A stretch of DNA of 12,334 bases from Puniceicoccales bacterium (GCA_031289285.1 JAITPT010000093.1:1-12334); one strand, 5' to 3'; shown: positions 6,844-12,334, counted from the stretch's first letter. Translations and numbers: made by a program. Notes: a model not told the origin generated them from the letters alone.

Positions 6844-7599
6844 ATGCAAATTACACATTTTATTTTTTCGGCGGCGGTTGTCGCGGCGGCGGCGATGGTT
6901 GCAACTGGTCGCACGATAAGCGATGGTGCAACGGCAGCTGCCACTGGACACAATTCCCTCTCGAAGGAGGAAAAAACCGAGGGGTGGGAACTTCTCTTTA
7001 ACGGTGAAAACTCGGCTGGTTGGCGCGGCGTCAAAAAAGCGAGTTTTCCGAAAAAAGGTTGGGAAATCCACGACGGGATACTCACACTTCGCGCTAAAAG
7101 TGGAGCAGGAGATATTGTCACAACAAAAACGTATTCGAGCTTTGAACTTCAACTTGAGTTTCGTCTCACCCCGCACGCAAACAGCGGCGTCAAGTATTTT
7201 ATACAAACCGACACAGATAAAAATCCGGGCATCGGCCCAGAGTTTCAACTCTATGATGACAAACGCCCTAATGCCCGCAACGACGGCACAAATTACTACG
7301 AAATCGGTTCGCTATATAATCTCATCCCCGCCTCAAAAGATAAGCCTGTGCTCGGTGCGGGCGTGTGGCGCAAGGCGCGGATAGTCGTTCGCGGCGTAGA
7401 GGTAGAACACTGGCTCGACGGCGTAAAAACCGTTTCTTACAACCGCCGTTCGCCGGAGTTTCGCGCCTTGGTCGCAAAAACAAAGTTCAAAAACGTAGCC
7501 AACTACGGCGAATGGGCGTCTGGCCACATTCTTCTACAAGACCACGGCAACGAAGTCTCTTTTCGCAGCATCAAAATCCGTGCGCTACGGCACCCATGA
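6844..7599 (+). CDS. Secreted DUF1080 (3-keto-disaccharide hydrolase-like) protein
   Basis: The 251-residue product has the DUF1080 LamG-like beta-sandwich signature: GWELLFNGENSAGWRG (47-62), KGWEIHDGILTL (71-82), GDIVTTKTYSSFELQLEFRL (89-108), NSGVKYFI (113-120), GPEFQLYDD (131-139), IGSLYNLIPA (154-163), WRKARIVVRGVEVEHWLDGV (175-194) and the C-terminal SGHILLQDHGNEVSFRSIKI (226-245). Family members, very numerous in Planctomycetota and Verrucomicrobiota, act on sugar glycosides in the periplasm or outside the cell; some are 3-keto-disaccharide hydrolases. The substrate here is unknown. I chose the ATG at 6844 because it gives a hydrophobic, secretion-type N-terminus (FIFSAAVVAAAAMVA), although it lacks a strong positive charge before the hydrophobic stretch. 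The frame is open back to 6673, but those 57 codons are tandem repeat DNA. The gene stands alone between two repeat fields. Confidence 0.87.
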   Translation: MQITHFIFSAAVVAAAAMVATGRTISDGATAAATGHNSLSKEEKTEGWELLFNGENSAGWRGVKKASFPKKGWEIHDGILTLRAKSGAGDIVTTKTYSSFELQLEFRLTPHANSGVKYFIQTDTDKNPGIGPEFQLYDDKRPNARNDGTNYYEIGSLYNLIPASKDKPVLGAGVWRKARIVVRGVEVEHWLDGVKTVSYNRRSPEFRALVAKTKFKNVANYGEWASGHILLQDHGNEVSFRSIKIRALRHP

Positions 7600-7680
7600 T
7601 TGCCCGTTGGCTCAATAACCGTTCAAATACCGTTCAGGTAGCGAAAAAAGCACGGGTGACCCTCAATTCGTCTTGCATCG

Positions 7681-7890
7681 AGCGCTGAAGGCGCGGCTTC
7701 ATAATAGCCTATGGCAACGCCATAGGATAACGGGCGGTTTCTCCACAGTGGGCTGTAAGCCCACCTCAACCTTCGTTCAAGACGTCACATGCGCCATCGT
7801 GTTAAGGTGGGCTTACAGCCCACAGAGACAGGGCGAGACCGATACCTATGGCTTCGCCATAGGCTATTATGAAGCCGCGCCTTCAGCGCT
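7681..7890. repeat. Nested inverted-repeat element, copy 2
   Basis: The arms 7681-7726 and 7845-7890 are the same 46-bp terminal sequence as in copy 1, with small-hairpin loops AAC and TTC. The inner inverted pair is 7748-7770 and 7801-7823, with hairpins GTGGGCT-GTA-AGCCCAC and its inverted form. The centre (7771-7800) is shorter and differs from copy 1. Homology to copy 1 resumes to the right (7891-7937). It lies between the convergent DUF1080 and ruvX genes, where it might stop transcription from both sides. Confidence 0.9.
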
Positions 7891-7937
7891 CCAAGGCACA
7901 TGCGGTTTCAGAATTTCTCTTCGTGTTTCTGGCACTA

Positions 7938-8038
7938 TAGCATTTCTCATCAAAATTGGCACGGCATCCCTGCATCGGGACGCTTGTGCTCCCCGATACA
8001 ACGCACGACGTGTGCCAACTTTGAAGCGAAACGCACTA
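7938..8038. repeat. 101-bp segment present only in copy 2, between GCACTA direct repeats
   Basis: Copy 1 reads GGCACTACCTGAAC without a break. Copy 2 has 101 extra bases between GCACTA (7932-7937) and a second GCACTA (8033-8038). The segment can fold: TTGGCAC (7956-7962) pairs with GTGCCAA (8012-8018), with a smaller ATCGGG/CCCGAT stem inside. Either copy 1 lost it by recombination between the direct repeats, or it was inserted in copy 2. Confidence 0.7.
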
Positions 8039-8078
8039 CCTGAACGGTATTGCCCCCCCCTGCCCTGTTTTTGCTTTT

Positions 8079-8537
8079 TTACCCGCCGCCGCCGCCGAAG
8101 CCGTAGCCGCGGGCGTTTAGGAAGTCCTGCAAAATCAGGGTGGCGGCGCGGGAATCAAGCTCGCCGGTCTGGCGGTGGCGTTGGCGCTCTTTGGCGGTGC
8201 GCCCGCGACGGCGCGAGGAAAACGTGCCTTCCGCTTCCACACTCGTCAGACCCTCGTCAACGCGATGCACAGGGACGCCGGGCAAAAACGCTTCGATTTC
8301 CGCGATAAAGTCGTCCGTGACGACGGTGCGTGGGCCAGCGGTGCCGTCCATGTTGAGCGGGTAACCGACGACGAGCGCGGTGGCTTTGCGGCGGCGAGCC
8401 TCGGCGACGACACGGGCGACACGGGCGGCATGTTCGGGTTCGACAGCGGGAGCGATTGGAAACGCGATGCCCAACTCGTCGCCATAGCTGAGGCCAATTC
8501 GCCTGTCGCCGTAATCAATACCAAGAAAAGATTGCAT
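8079..8537 (-). CDS. ruvX: Holliday junction resolvase-like RuvX / YqgF (pre-16S rRNA processing)
   Basis: The 152-residue product has the YqgF/RuvX RNase H-like fold signatures: LGIDYGDRRIGLS (5-17) with the first metal-binding Asp (D8), ALVVGYPLNMDGTAGPRT (54-71), VDEGLTSVEAE (93-103) with E95, and DSRAATLILQDFL (128-140) with D128. Length is normal for the family. In E. coli YqgF acts in maturation of the 16S rRNA 5' end; a junction-resolving role has also been proposed. The usual DER(L/F)T is DEGLT here, so the arginine is replaced by glycine. The protein ends in five glycines, read from GGC repeats. It is the last gene of the minus-strand run, 84 bp after nusB, with a 15-bp minisatellite in its leader. 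Confidence 0.93.
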   Translation of the reverse strand: MQSFLGIDYGDRRIGLSYGDELGIAFPIAPAVEPEHAARVARVVAEARRRKATALVVGYPLNMDGTAGPRTVVTDDFIAEIEAFLPGVPVHRVDEGLTSVEAEGTFSSRRRGRTAKERQRHRQTGELDSRAATLILQDFLNARGYGFGGGGG

Positions 8538-8543
8538 CGGAAC

Positions 8544-8600
8544 GAAACGGTGCGGCGTGAAACGGTGCGGCGTGAAACGTTACGGCGTGAAACGGTGCGG
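8544..8600. repeat. 15-bp minisatellite in the ruvX leader
   Basis: GAAACGGTGCGGCGT is repeated at 8544-8558 and 8559-8573 exactly, at 8574-8588 with two changes (GAAACGTTACGGCGT), and partially at 8589-8600. It occupies most of the 84 bp between the nusB stop and the ruvX start, so it is part of the transcript leader of ruvX on the minus strand. Confidence 0.9.
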
Positions 8601-8621
8601 AACGGCGCGGCGCGACCTGCG

Positions 8622-9218
8622 TTAGCCCCTGAACGCCTCGCGGGCGGGGCGGTTCACGCTGGCGAGCAGTTTGTCGAGAATGCCGTTGACGAAGCGTCGC
8701 GCCTCGGCGGTGGAAAAGATTTTCGACATCTCAACTGCCTCGTTGATGGTGACGATGGGCGGGATGTCGTTGCGGAAAAACAGCTCGTAGGTGGCGAGAC
8801 GCAGGATGGCGAGGTCCACTTTGGCAATTCGCACAAACTCCCAGTTCTCGGCGCGGGCGGTGATTATCTCGTCAATCTCGTCGAGGTGCTCAATCGCGCT
8901 CTCGGCTAACTCTTCGCCAAAGGCGTAGGTCTCGCGCGGGTGCTCGAGCGACTCAAAAAAGCGCCGCAGGTGGTCAATGCGAATTTCAGGGCGCACCATG
9001 TCCCAAGCGTAGAGATACTGCATGGCGGCGAAACGGCAGGCGCGGCGGCTACCCTTGGCGGGCGACTTCGCGGCGACGGTGGACACCTCGAAGCCCTCCG
9101 GTGGCTGCGCACCTTTGGCAAGCTCTGGGCAAAGCGCCTCGATGGCGACTGCGATGTGTTCGGGCGAGACCTGCTCGTCTCCGGGAAAGGGGTGGTCGGT
9201 GCTGGCGTTAGTTTGCAT
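8622..9218 (-). CDS. nusB: Transcription antitermination factor NusB with N-terminal extension
   Basis: NusB is an all-helical RNA-binding protein that, with NusE (S10), binds boxA RNA and supports antitermination on rRNA operons. The NusB core starts at about residue 57 (SRRACRFAAMQYLYAWDM) and continues through ESAIEHLDEIDEIITARAEN (107-126), a stretch close to the canonical end (IAKVDLAILRLATYELFF, 131-148) and INEAVEMSKIFSTAEARRFV (158-177) up to NGILDKLL. At 198 aa it is longer than the usual 130-160 because of some 56 extra residues at the front, which are acidic and Pro-rich and lack a recognisable domain. The ATG at 9218 was chosen because the frame is open to there; no ATG lies closer to the core except M66, which is inside helix 1. 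It follows ribH by 59 bp, a common pairing. The leader is C-rich with no Shine-Dalgarno motif. Confidence 0.93.
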   Translation of the reverse strand: MQTNASTDHPFPGDEQVSPEHIAVAIEALCPELAKGAQPPEGFEVSTVAAKSPAKGSRRACRFAAMQYLYAWDMVRPEIRIDHLRRFFESLEHPRETYAFGEELAESAIEHLDEIDEIITARAENWEFVRIAKVDLAILRLATYELFFRNDIPPIVTINEAVEMSKIFSTAEARRFVNGILDKLLASVNRPAREAFRG

Positions 9219-9277
9219 AGCGGCGGGTGGCGGGCGGTGGCGGTGGAGTGCGGAATGGCGGGGCGCGGAGGCACCCC

Positions 9278-9889
9278 TTAATTTTTGTGAAACGGGTAGT
9301 CGCTGCCCCCGTCTTCGTCGTCATCATCGTCATCATCCTCGTAAAGTTTTTTTTCGTATTCGAGGTAATCCAAATCTCCGTCGGCCTCGGCGTTAGCGTC
9401 GAGCGTGTCGAGGTAATCGCCGAGCTGCAGGTGGTGCCAAGCCATTTCGAGGGCAGACTTGGCGAACTCCGTCCCCCGCGCCAACTTCCCCCGTGTGCGC
9501 TCCTCGGCCTGCTCGCGGGTGTTGACGGCGATGATGCCGTTGATGACGGGCACCTCGGTTTGCATGGCGACGCCTTGGAGTGTGAGGGCGGTGCTGTTGG
9601 CGATGACCTCGGCGTGGATGGTGTCGCCTTTGATGATGACGCCGAGGGCGATGATGCAGTCGTATTCCTCGGTCATGGCGAGCATGTTGGCAGCGTAAGG
9701 GATTTCGGATGCGCCGGGCACGCGCAGGACTTTTACCGAGGCGTCGGCGACCTTTGATTTGCGTAGCGCGGCGCGGACATCTTTGAGGAGTGCCTCGACG
9801 AGGTCGTTGTTGTAGCGCGAGGCGATGATGCCGATTGCGAAGTCGGTGCCGTCAACGGCGGTTGTTTCTTTAGGTTTGTCTTTGCTCAT
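9278..9889 (-). CDS. ribH: 6,7-dimethyl-8-ribityllumazine synthase with acidic C-terminal tail
   Basis: RibH condenses 5-amino-6-ribitylamino-uracil with 3,4-dihydroxy-2-butanone 4-phosphate, the next-to-last step of riboflavin synthesis, usually as a pentamer or a 60-subunit shell. Family motifs are clear: IIASRYNNDLVEALLKDV (21-38), VPGASEIP (58-65; usually VPGAFEIP), ALGVIIKGDTIHAEVIAN (81-98) with the catalytic His H92, and VPVINGIIAVNTREQAEER (113-131). The core ends near residue 155 (EFAKSALEMAWHHLQLGD), where most family members stop. Here about 45 more residues follow, rich in Asp/Glu, including EDDDDDDDED (184-193), ending GGSDYPFHKN. The Asp run is coded by a GAT/GAC trinucleotide repeat near 9315-9340. 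The gene is followed by nusB and ruvX on the same strand. Confidence 0.95.
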   Translation of the reverse strand: MSKDKPKETTAVDGTDFAIGIIASRYNNDLVEALLKDVRAALRKSKVADASVKVLRVPGASEIPYAANMLAMTEEYDCIIALGVIIKGDTIHAEVIANSTALTLQGVAMQTEVPVINGIIAVNTREQAEERTRGKLARGTEFAKSALEMAWHHLQLGDYLDTLDANAEADGDLDYLEYEKKLYEDDDDDDDEDGGSDYPFHKN

Positions 9890-9966
9890 TTGCGAAAGCG
9901 GAAAAAGTTGGCGTGTCGGGAGGAAAAAATGTTCTGCGGAGGAGAGTGTTTTGCGGCGTCGCGGGT

Positions 9967-10104
9967 TTAGAGAATTCGGACACCTTTGGGCGTCTCCTCG
10001 TCTGTATCGCCGTCGCGCTCGTCACCGAGATTAATAGTTTTTGAACATGCGGAGACGCCGACTGCGAACAAAACAATAGCGAGTAGGAACAGAAGTCTTT
10101 TCAT
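9967..10104 (-). CDS. Small lipoprotein (45 aa)
   Basis: This short open frame reads MKRLLFLLAIVLFAVGVSAC, then a 25-residue acidic, polar tail (SKTINLGDERDGDTDEETP, then KGVRIL). It has the classic type II signal peptide: basic start (K2, R3), hydrophobic core (4-16) and lipobox VSAC with Cys20 as the lipidation site. The mature part is only 26 residues. An in-frame ATG nine bases upstream (10113) would add MPR. There is no Shine-Dalgarno motif at either. It lies 55 bp after the ZnuA-like gene and 77 bp before ribH, same strand, so it is probably part of that transcript. I recognise no family. Codon composition is lower in GC in the signal region, as expected for Leu/Phe/Lys. The lipobox makes a chance frame unlikely, but expression is unproven. 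Confidence 0.72.
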   Translation of the reverse strand: MKRLLFLLAIVLFAVGVSACSKTINLGDERDGDTDEETPKGVRIL

Positions 10105-10159
10105 GCGCGGCATAAAATCGGGGCATGGCAGATGGAGCAAGTATTAACACGGCGACACA

Positions 10160-11119
10160 CTACTCTGGGCGCAGGGCGCTCTCGACGCCGGTGACTATGG
10201 CTTCGATGAAGGCGAGGTAGTCGTCGTTGAGGGGCATGAGCGGGGCACGGACGAGTTTTGCGCCAGACTGCGCGGCGACGCGGGTGCAGGTGCGGATGGG
10301 ACGGTTCGGCTCGGTAAGGATGAGACGGACTTTTTCACGCTTCATCTGGGCAGTGAGCGCGACCAAGTGCGACGCCGATGGCTCGATGCCGGGCTTCGGC
10401 TCGATGGTGCCCGAAAGGTTCAGGTGAAAGGCCGCCAAAAAATAGTCGAACGAGCGGTGGTAAGTGACCACGCCCGCCCCGCGAAACGGGACGAGGCGGC
10501 GGTTCCACTCGGCGCGTTTGCCGTCGAGCGTAGCGGAAAACTTTTTGGCGCGGGCACGGTGGGCTGCGGCCTTGGCGGGGTCGAGAGCAGCGAGCTTTTC
10601 CGCGAGGGCGTTGGCGACGAGGGCGGCGTTGGCGGGGTCGAGGAGGAAGTGCGGGTTGCCGTGGGCGTGGACGTCGCCTTGCGAGCGGTCGAGCGTCGCC
10701 GGGATGTCGCGTAGCCGGACGTGCTCGGCAGCGAGGAAACGCCCCGCCGCACCAGAAAGGATTTTGCGGTTGCGGGCGTTGTTGACGAGCGGCGGAAGCC
10801 AGCCGGCTTCGAGGTCGGCACCGCCTTCGATGAGCAAGTCGGCGCGGCTGAGGTGACGCAGGAAACTCGGGCGGGCGTCAACGAAGTGCGGGTCTTCGGT
10901 GGGACGAGCGAGCGTGATGATAGTGACGTCGTCGCCGCCAACGGTTTTGGCGAGTGCGGCGACGTCGGAGGTCGTGGCGACGACGTTGAGCGCGGCGTGG
11001 GCGGCGGGCGCGGCGAGGCCGAGCGCGAGCAACGCGACGGCGGCGGCGGCGCGGATGGCTGGTGGTGGCGTGAACGCCACCCGCAGAACTTGCTTAAAGA
11101 GAACGGAGAGTTTTTTCAT
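10160..11119 (-). CDS. znuA: Metal (probably zinc) ABC transporter substrate-binding protein, ZnuA-like
   Basis: The 319-residue periplasmic cluster A-I binding protein has an N-terminal signal sequence with hydrophobic stretch at about 22-42 and a likely cleavage after AHA (42). The mature protein opens with LNVVATTSDVAALAKTVGGD, the usual first strand of the family. Expected metal ligands are H78 (PTEDPHFVDARPS), H157 (GNPHFLLDP) and H221 (VVTYHRSFDYF), with an acidic residue near the C-terminus (candidates E270 or D299/D300). A short HAHGNPH segment stands in place of the long His-rich loop of enteric ZnuA. The usual ABC permease and ATPase genes (znuB, znuC) are not in this window. The upstream neighbour, 57 bp away, is an outer-membrane barrel gene with His-rich loops, which supports zinc as substrate. 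Manganese or another divalent metal remains possible. No Shine-Dalgarno motif precedes the ATG at 11119. Confidence 0.88.
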   Translation of the reverse strand: MKKLSVLFKQVLRVAFTPPPAIRAAAAVALLALGLAAPAAHAALNVVATTSDVAALAKTVGGDDVTIITLARPTEDPHFVDARPSFLRHLSRADLLIEGGADLEAGWLPPLVNNARNRKILSGAAGRFLAAEHVRLRDIPATLDRSQGDVHAHGNPHFLLDPANAALVANALAEKLAALDPAKAAAHRARAKKFSATLDGKRAEWNRRLVPFRGAGVVTYHRSFDYFLAAFHLNLSGTIEPKPGIEPSASHLVALTAQMKREKVRLILTEPNRPIRTCTRVAAQSGAKLVRAPLMPLNDDYLAFIEAIVTGVESALRPE

Positions 11120-11176
11120 GGTTTGCTGTGTGCTGTGTATGGACAGGTGAACGGTGAGTTTGGTTTTTGGTTTTGG

Positions 11177-12334
11177 TTAAAATTTGTGAGCGCCGTGGCC
11201 GCCGAGGAGGAACTCCAACTGGAACCAGACGCCGTGGGCGTGGCGTTTTTCGCCGAAGTCGCCGCGGTCGTAATTGTATTGGATGCGCACACGGGAGAAC
11301 TCGCTCGGATACCACGTGAGCGCAGGTGAGACGCGCCAGCGACGGGCACGAGCGGTGTCCTCGGTGTCGTGGAGGATTTTTTCGTAGCTACCGCGTTCGA
11401 TGGGCGCGACGTAGTCAGCGCGGAGGCTTGCCACCCAGCCCGGCGTGAACCCGTAACTGACCTGCGCGTAGCCGCCCCAATCCCAGAGCGTCTCACGCGG
11501 CAAAACGTGCGCGTGAGCAGCGGTGGCAGCGTCGTCGTCGTGCTCGAGGGTCGCGGCGGCGGCTTGGTAGCCGCGAAATATCGCCTCGGCTTGCAGCGCG
11601 ACAAACGGGAAACCCTTGTGGTGGTCGTCGGGCTTCCATTTCCAATAAACGTCCGCGCCGTAAAGTTGCGTCCGCGCACCCGCGCCCGTGGCATTCGGCC
11701 CCCACGCGCCGGAGACGCCCGCGAGCAATGTCTGCGTGTCGGTGAGGTCGAACGACACCGCATAACGCGCCGTGTAAAGCATGTCGCCGAAGCCGCTGAC
11801 GCCGGTCTCGACGGCGGGCCGCCCGAACGGCTCCATGCTCCCCGCCGCGCCGTGCTCGTGGCCGTGTTCGCCTTCTTCGCTGCCGCTTTCGCCGCGAAAA
11901 CTATGGGCCGTCTCGCCCGCGCTGTTTTGCACACCGAAAAAAATCTCCGAGTAGAAGGGCGTCGGCGCAAGCCACGAGAGACGCGCACCCGGATTGCGCA
12001 GCCCGTCGGGACCGAGGAAGCGCGCCGCGACGAGCGGGGCGTCCGTGAAGTCCCACGAGTGCGGGTGCTGCGTGTTGATGCGGCCAAACTCGGTGAGGTA
12101 TTGGCCAGCGCGAAATTGGAAACAGCCGGGCAAGCCAAGCGTCTCGGCGTAGGCCTCCTCCAACTCCATGTAGGACTCGCCGGCGGTGTTGAGGCCGAAG
12201 ACGAGGTTGGCAGTGGCGCGAAAATAATTGTCCACCGCGCCGTCGAGCACGAGCTCGACGCCCTGCACGGTGAAGCCGCGCTGCGCGGGGTCGTGCCCGC
12301 CCATTTGGACGGTGCCCACGTCGCGCTCGGTTGA
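11177..12334 (-). CDS. Zinc-uptake-associated outer-membrane beta-barrel protein (5' end outside window)
   Basis: 385 residues are visible. The frame is open through the right edge, so the signal peptide is missing. The sequence is rich in alternating aromatic beta strands (QAEAIFRGYQ, WGGYAQVSYGFTPGWVASLR, WRVSPALTWYPSEFSRVRIQ) and ends WFQLEFLLGGHGAHKF, with a terminal Phe as in outer-membrane barrels. Motifs such as GHDPAQRGFTVQGVELVLDG, LTEFGRINTQHPHSWDF and DGLRNPGARLSWLAP match a conserved porin-like family that I recall beside zinc ABC transporter genes; its members are usually annotated as hypothetical. His/acidic stretches fit metal binding: EEGEHGHEHG (H157, H159, H161 of the visible part), EHDDDAATAAHAHV and KRHAHG. 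It lies 57 bp upstream of the ZnuA-like gene on the same strand, so a joint role in bringing zinc across the outer membrane and periplasm is likely. Specific function is inferred from context. Confidence 0.75.
   Translation of the reverse strand, partial: STERDVGTVQMGGHDPAQRGFTVQGVELVLDGAVDNYFRATANLVFGLNTAGESYMELEEAYAETLGLPGCFQFRAGQYLTEFGRINTQHPHSWDFTDAPLVAARFLGPDGLRNPGARLSWLAPTPFYSEIFFGVQNSAGETAHSFRGESGSEEGEHGHEHGAAGSMEPFGRPAVETGVSGFGDMLYTARYAVSFDLTDTQTLLAGVSGAWGPNATGAGARTQLYGADVYWKWKPDDHHKGFPFVALQAEAIFRGYQAAAATLEHDDDAATAAHAHVLPRETLWDWGGYAQVSYGFTPGWVASLRADYVAPIERGSYEKILHDTEDTARARRWRVSPALTWYPSEFSRVRIQYNYDRGDFGEKRHAHGVWFQLEFLLGGHGAHKF

Larger units (their letters stand above)
7626..8051. mobile_element. 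Candidate element framed by perfect 16-bp inverted repeats
   Basis: AATACCGTTCAGGTAG (7626-7641) and CTACCTGAACGGTATT (8036-8051) are exact reverse complements and enclose 394 bp that include palindrome copy 2. A near-identical right motif (one mismatch) ends the copy 1 region at 6629-6644, which has no matching left motif. No transposase is encoded, so any movement would need help from elsewhere. No clear target-site duplication was found; ACCGTTCA is repeated at 7618-7625 and 7629-7636 on the left only. The right end abuts a run of eight Cs and then the ruvX stop codon. Confidence 0.6.

Noticed and set aside
8065..8080. T-rich stretch as a terminator for DUF1080
   Set aside because: No GC-rich stem directly precedes the Ts on the plus strand, and it overlaps the ruvX stop codon.
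7673..8308. Plus-strand open frame of 211 codons across the second repeat element
   Set aside because: It runs through palindromic repeat DNA and then antisense to ruvX; the translation has no recognisable domain and is rich in Arg/Pro.
12317..12319. GTG as the true start of the outer-membrane barrel gene
   Set aside because: The frame continues upstream to the window edge without a stop, and a start here would leave the barrel without a signal peptide.
11369..12334. Long plus-strand open frame antisense to the outer-membrane barrel gene
   Set aside because: It is an Arg-rich shadow of GC-rich coding DNA; the minus strand has clear beta-barrel motifs and a proper C-terminus.

Overview
The window looks like a piece of a GC-rich Gram-negative chromosome, most likely Verrucomicrobiota and perhaps the Opitutales/Opitutaceae. 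This placement is inference. It rests on the six-domain S1 protein, the ribH-nusB-ruvX cluster, a DUF1080 secreted protein, a DUF4492 protein, outer-membrane and lipoprotein genes, and the lack of Shine-Dalgarno motifs. No rRNA, tRNA, CRISPR array, integrase or transposase gene was found.

Layout. Positions 1-729 (minus strand) carry the 5' part of a dihydroorotase-family gene whose HxH zinc motif is missing, preceded by a small DUF4492 membrane protein. A divergent intergenic region of about 270 bp with a CCAA-repeat leader leads into rpsA (ribosomal protein S1, 1000-2727). rpsA ends in a strong GC hairpin followed by a nested-hairpin repeat. Next come a DEAD-box RNA helicase (3033-4229) and, 44 bp later, a lower-GC gene for a predicted AAA-ATPase-like/PD-(D/E)XK nuclease protein (4274-5908).

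Positions 5909-6843 are a repeat field. It holds tandem units of about 156 bp, each built around a 28-bp inverted repeat, and one unit is interrupted by a separate nested-palindrome element. A DUF1080 secreted protein (6844-7599) is followed by a second copy of that element, framed by a perfect 16-bp inverted repeat.

From 8079 to the right edge every gene is on the minus strand. In transcription order they are a zinc-associated outer-membrane beta-barrel protein (5' end outside the window), a ZnuA-like metal-binding protein, a previously uncalled 45-aa lipoprotein, ribH (lumazine synthase with a long acidic tail), nusB (with an N-terminal extension) and ruvX. Gaps are 55-84 bp, so one or two transcription units are plausible.

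How they fit together. The right half joins zinc capture at the envelope (barrel plus periplasmic binding protein) to housekeeping functions: riboflavin synthesis, antitermination and pre-rRNA processing. The left half is translation and RNA handling (S1, helicase) next to pyrimidine synthesis. The middle (about 4.2-8.05 kb) is the accessory part, with a base composition shift, a predicted nuclease and dense palindromic repeats. The most notable observations are the two nested inverted-repeat elements with compensatory changes in a local hairpin, the insertion of one into a tandem array, the degenerate dihydroorotase, and the acidic tail on lumazine synthase. I see no convincing complete novel defence or biosynthetic system.
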